From Bigelowiella natans CCMP2755 (lineage: Eukaryota; Cercozoa; Chlorarachniophyceae): a DNA stretch of 64,000 bases. The stretch is taken from contig ADNK01000427.1 of the NCBI GenBank assembly GCA_000320545.1, forward strand, positions 48,501 to 112,500, in the 5' to 3' direction. The notes under the pieces were generated by a model. That model did not search any database and had not been told where the DNA came from. It saw only the letters and a program-made list of their open reading frames with translations. How positions within the stretch are numbered: the stretch's first letter is position 1; each line of letters starts with the position of its first letter. The translations under genes were made by a program, and so were the position numbers. Shown in pieces: positions 60,866-64,000 of this stretch.

Positions 60866-61793
60866 TGTGAATTTTGTCGAAAACTGGAATAGCTTTTCTT
60901 CAGCCCTAAAAGCACCTTGCATTAGAAATCATGTCATAAATACGGGCAGTGTTTGGTACCAGAATCTCTTCTTGATTCCCTGAAACGGTTCATGTGCCGG
61001 CTAGAGAGTAGCCCTGAAGGTGAACCTGAAACGACTTGAAGAATTTAGTCTTGAAGTTTGATTTGTCATAATACACACAATAACAAACCAAACAAACTAC
61101 CTGAAGGTCTAATTGAATGAATTTCCATCGATTGTTTTTCGTGTTTCCGTGATTATATATTCAGAACTGAATTTACAACACCCCGTAAGATGACAACGGT
61201 AATGATGGGGAAAGTTGATTTTGCTGGTACCCGGACATCCGTTTAACCGACTATTCTTGTCCAATATCTTTAATGGATAAAACAGAAAAGCTGTTATTTC
61301 ACAAGAAATTCTAGGAATTATCATCGGGATGGGGATGGACCATACCGATGGACCATACCTCATTGGGGAGTCGCTGTTTCTTGTGTTATCTGGCGACTTG
61401 GATCACAACGTCGGGGGGAGTTTCATCGAGGTTGATCTCGGAGACTCTCTCGGAAGAAGCAGCACACTTTTTCAGGCCGTTACATATTTTTTGGGAATAC
61501 GTTTTGAGACTTTTTGAGATAAATGTAAGCTAATTTATGATGGTGTTCATATTTGGGATGCAGGTTAAGTCTTACTCATTCCATTGAAGGGGAAATCTCT
61601 TCGAGTGTAACAGCTCGCTTCACCTTGCAATACGAGATTCGTAATTCGTTCGAATAATGTGCCAAAAATTATAATTGCTCTTGTTGCGAGCAAAATTAAT
61701 CTGGGCAAAAATAATGCAGAAAATTACCGATTTTGATAATTGAACGGCAGATTCCTCTACAATAATAACAATAATAGCAAAAACAAGGTGTAA
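60866..61793. other. Spacer upstream of the kinase, with a possible minus-strand exon
   Basis: On the minus strand about 61389-61500 reads KICNGLKKCAASSERVSEIN... and stops at 61389-61391; it looks protein-like but I could not link it to an upstream start. The plus strand is also open here (61329-61517). Unresolved. Confidence 0.3.
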
Positions 61794-62118
61794 TGGACGA
61801 CGTTCGTACAATGATCAGTCGAGAAAGCGAACAAGACATGCTCTCCCGCTTCCGTGACTCTTTTGACAATAAGTTCGCTTGCTTAACTTCCGAGGAACTA
61901 AATAGGTAATGTGCCCCCGCCCTCCCTCCTCACTCCGTCTAACAACAAAGAAAAACGTCGATAAGTTCAGCTTTCAAATATTGGGTCAAAAGGAACACCA
62001 TCCTCAAGATGTTCGAGCGAATTTTGCAAGATCGTGTTATCACTCTAAAATTATGTACGTCATTTACGTAGATCCTCGAGGCAATGGGCTCCCTCCTATC
62101 CCAATCGAAGAGCGCTGA
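61794..62118 (+). CDS. Putative small two-exon ORF overlapping the CYRI start
   Basis: ATG 61794 opens MDDVRTMISRESEQDMLSRF..., with a donor AATAG|GTAATG near 61908. A splice to an acceptor near 61950 keeps frame into KNVDKFSFQILGQKEHHPQD... and ends at TGA 62116-62118, overlapping the first CYRI exon in another frame. About 95 residues; no family recognised. It could be a small gene, an upstream ORF in the CYRI transcript, or chance. Confidence 0.35.
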
Positions 62119-62985
62119 CTACGCCAAAATAGTCATCGATTTTGACAGTAAGTGCTTTGTTCAGAAGAATTCTTCTTTATCGTCTAGACAGCACACACAA
62201 CAAGCGATTGTGAGAATAATTCTTCATGCAGATGTCAAGCCCTCCTCTAAGGAACTTGAGATATATAATCAAGTGCAAAAGATTCTTAATCAATGTCCAA
62301 CTGTTCTTACGCTGTTAATTGAATACAAAAATTGCACCAAGCTCTGCTCTACGGTCAGTGTGAAGTTTGAAAGTTTGATGCTAGATGACAAATACGTCAT
62401 TAGGCCATGTCATCTCCATCGAAAGAAAGCGAGGAAAAGGCCTTTAATGCACTACTGAAGTCCGTGAAAACTGTTTCAGTGTTCTACAGTTTTTCTCAAG
62501 ATCTCAGTTGAGTGGATATACTTCGTACATGCATCATACTACTGAGCAGCAGTAGGACAAACTTGCTAATTTGATTTACTTTAGAAAAATGTGTCCCGGT
62601 TCTACTGAACGAATTGTCGAAGCCTGCAGAAGAAACAAAGCAGTCTCTTCAAGATTCTCAGGCCCTCGTGAAGCAGTTCGCAAACATTCTTAATTTTGTC
62701 TTGACCTTTGACCAAATAAGAATGATGCGGCCTCATCTGTCCAACGATTTTTCGTACTATCGAAGATATTTATCCAAATTTTCTACGCGCGACGACATTG
62801 TCGTCAAAGCTGACGAGGCTAGTGCAATGGCTCTTTTCACTGCAAGGCATTGTCCGATGATGGTCAGCTTGTCGAGTGCAACTGCTGCTTGTTTGGAGCA
62901 GAACCATAATGTCACAAATGCTATGAGTGCAATGGCCAACGCGTGTTTAGCGATGCTAAAGAATAAACGGTATGCACATTATATA

Positions 62986-63019
<34 letters not shown>

Positions 63020-63381
63020 CGGCATGTATTCCTATCGGTAGATTCTTTACGATCAATTCAACTTTTGACTTCCTCATCTAGGTTTGATTCTGTAGAGACA
63101 AATAAATATGTGGCCAAGGCGATGACGGGAGCGGTGATACTCTTCGACCATGTTGATCCAAATGGAGTATTTTACAAGAGCCCTGTCGATGTACCGCACA
63201 TTTTTCAATTCTGATAAGCTACAACTACTAATTTTAATATATTTAACAGATCAAGGGCGTGATTAAATTCCTTAAAAAAGCTGAATTCGATACAGAATCA
63301 TTACTAGCAACAATAAGATTCTCTAGCAAGCACTTCAAAGATGACAATACACCATCCTCGATTGTAGACATGTTCCAATGA
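62084..63381 (+). CDS. CYRI: CYRI/FAM49 Rac1-binding regulator of the actin (WAVE) machinery
   Basis: In animals and Dictyostelium CYRI binds active Rac1 and limits Scar/WAVE-driven actin assembly. About six exons from ATG 62084 to TGA 63379-63381: 62084-62147, about 62233-62357, 62420-62510, 62584-62970, 63082-63189 and 63250-63381. The start MGSLLSQ keeps the Gly2 of the myristoylated MGNLL start of human CYRI-B. Matching segments: EEKAFNALLKSVKTVSVFYSF, FANILNFVLTFDQIRMMRPH, NDFSYYRRYLSKF (the Rac1-binding basic region), MTGAVILFDHVDPNGVF, IKGVIKFLKK, and TIRFSSKHFKDD near the end. A (TA)n tract lies in intron 4. Confidence 0.92.
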
Positions 63382-64000
63382 ACGATGATTTTAATTAAAG
63401 AAAGGGCATTTGCATAGCATTGGTGAGAATTCAAAGCCAATATCCCAGCATGAATAGATAAGATGTTGAAAAATATGTAATATATGGTACGTTGAACAGC
63501 AACGCGCAATAATATGGTGACATGTAAACGCATTATGCATAAACATACAAATAGAGTTTGCGCGACTCGCTGCTTGCGACACCGACATGATGCATGTTCT
63601 AGTGTTAGCTAGCTAGCTAGCTAGCTAGTACTAGTTAGCTGCCGGTGTGTAAGCTCTCCAAAGTACACTCGCAACAGCACGCAAGCTAGCAAGGCTAGAA
63701 GGTGACCATCGACGACTCGGCCAGCGAGCCTATGTAGCTAGATAGCACGCCGCCGTTGTGCATAAATTGCTAGATGATGCTTTGCCGTAATTACCATGTG
63801 TATTCGCAGCATGAATTTGTAGCTGGTGTAAATAAATTTAATTTATTCATTACATCCGTTATATCATAAGGCTGCCCAGAAACGTATATACTAGTATACA
63901 TCGGCCACACACATCAGGTCGGTCGCACTGTTATCACTAGATCAGTTATTATGCCATTTGCATATCACCATGTGTCATGCCATAACCTCCAGTATTTATA
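63382..64000. other. Intergenic region right of CYRI, CTAG-repeat-rich
   Basis: Contains a (GCTA)n run at about 63606-63640 and an inverted copy (about 63826-63870) of the dispersed repeat also seen near 1750, 18140 and 18300. No gene is seen before the window ends. Confidence 0.5.

Noticed and set aside
63606-63640. (GCTA)n as a telomeric or centromeric repeat
   Set aside because: Too short and isolated; it fits the CTAG-rich intergenic background.

Overview
The window is nuclear DNA of a protist-like eukaryote. Nearly every recognisable gene is split by many short GT-AG introns (mostly 40-160 bp). Dinucleotide and trinucleotide microsatellites are abundant, mostly in introns. I see no tRNA, rRNA, CRISPR or bacterial operon. 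A radial-spoke head protein implies motile 9+2 cilia. One gene (a lipoate ligase), and possibly a second, begins with a hydrophobic leader followed by a basic Ser/Arg/Lys stretch, as in bipartite presequences for complex organelles. I cannot name the species; an alga or flagellate such as a chlorarachniophyte would fit, but that is inference.

Layout, left to right: tail of an Arg/Tyr-rich protein (+); lipoate-protein ligase (-, 18 exons); PWP1 WD40 protein (+); methylenetetrahydrofolate-reductase-like protein (-); radial spoke RSP4/6 (+); MFS transporter (-, one exon); ornithine decarboxylase (+); zinc-finger/PHD protein (-); COMMD10 (-); an unrecognised multi-exon gene (+); the PIKK chaperone TEL2/TELO2 (+, large and full of low-complexity sequence); a TPYG-motif protein (-); an SH2-type protein (+) with a solo LTR in one intron; a charged protein with a hydrophobic N-terminus (-); a partly resolved small basic gene (-); a six-helix membrane protein (+); a glutathione S-transferase (-); the spliceosomal cyclophilin PPIL1 (+); an intact Ty3-type LTR retrotransposon (-); LMBRD2 (-); a MAPKK-like kinase (-); and CYRI/FAM49 (+).

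Most genes form head-to-head pairs, so strands alternate along the window. Several divergent spacers are short (for example GST/PPIL1, about 256 bp). The convergent 3'-3' spacers are long (about 0.9-2.3 kb), gene-free, and rich in self-complementary words (CTAG, TGCA, GCATGC) and palindromes. The intact retrotransposon sits in one of these convergent spacers.

The genes are mostly housekeeping (lipoylation, polyamine synthesis, splicing, ribosome biogenesis, PIKK maturation, actin control, cilia) and do not form one pathway. For the genes where I derived every exon, reading phases agree across all junctions, which is strong internal support. All function calls rest on remembered family motifs, not on searches.
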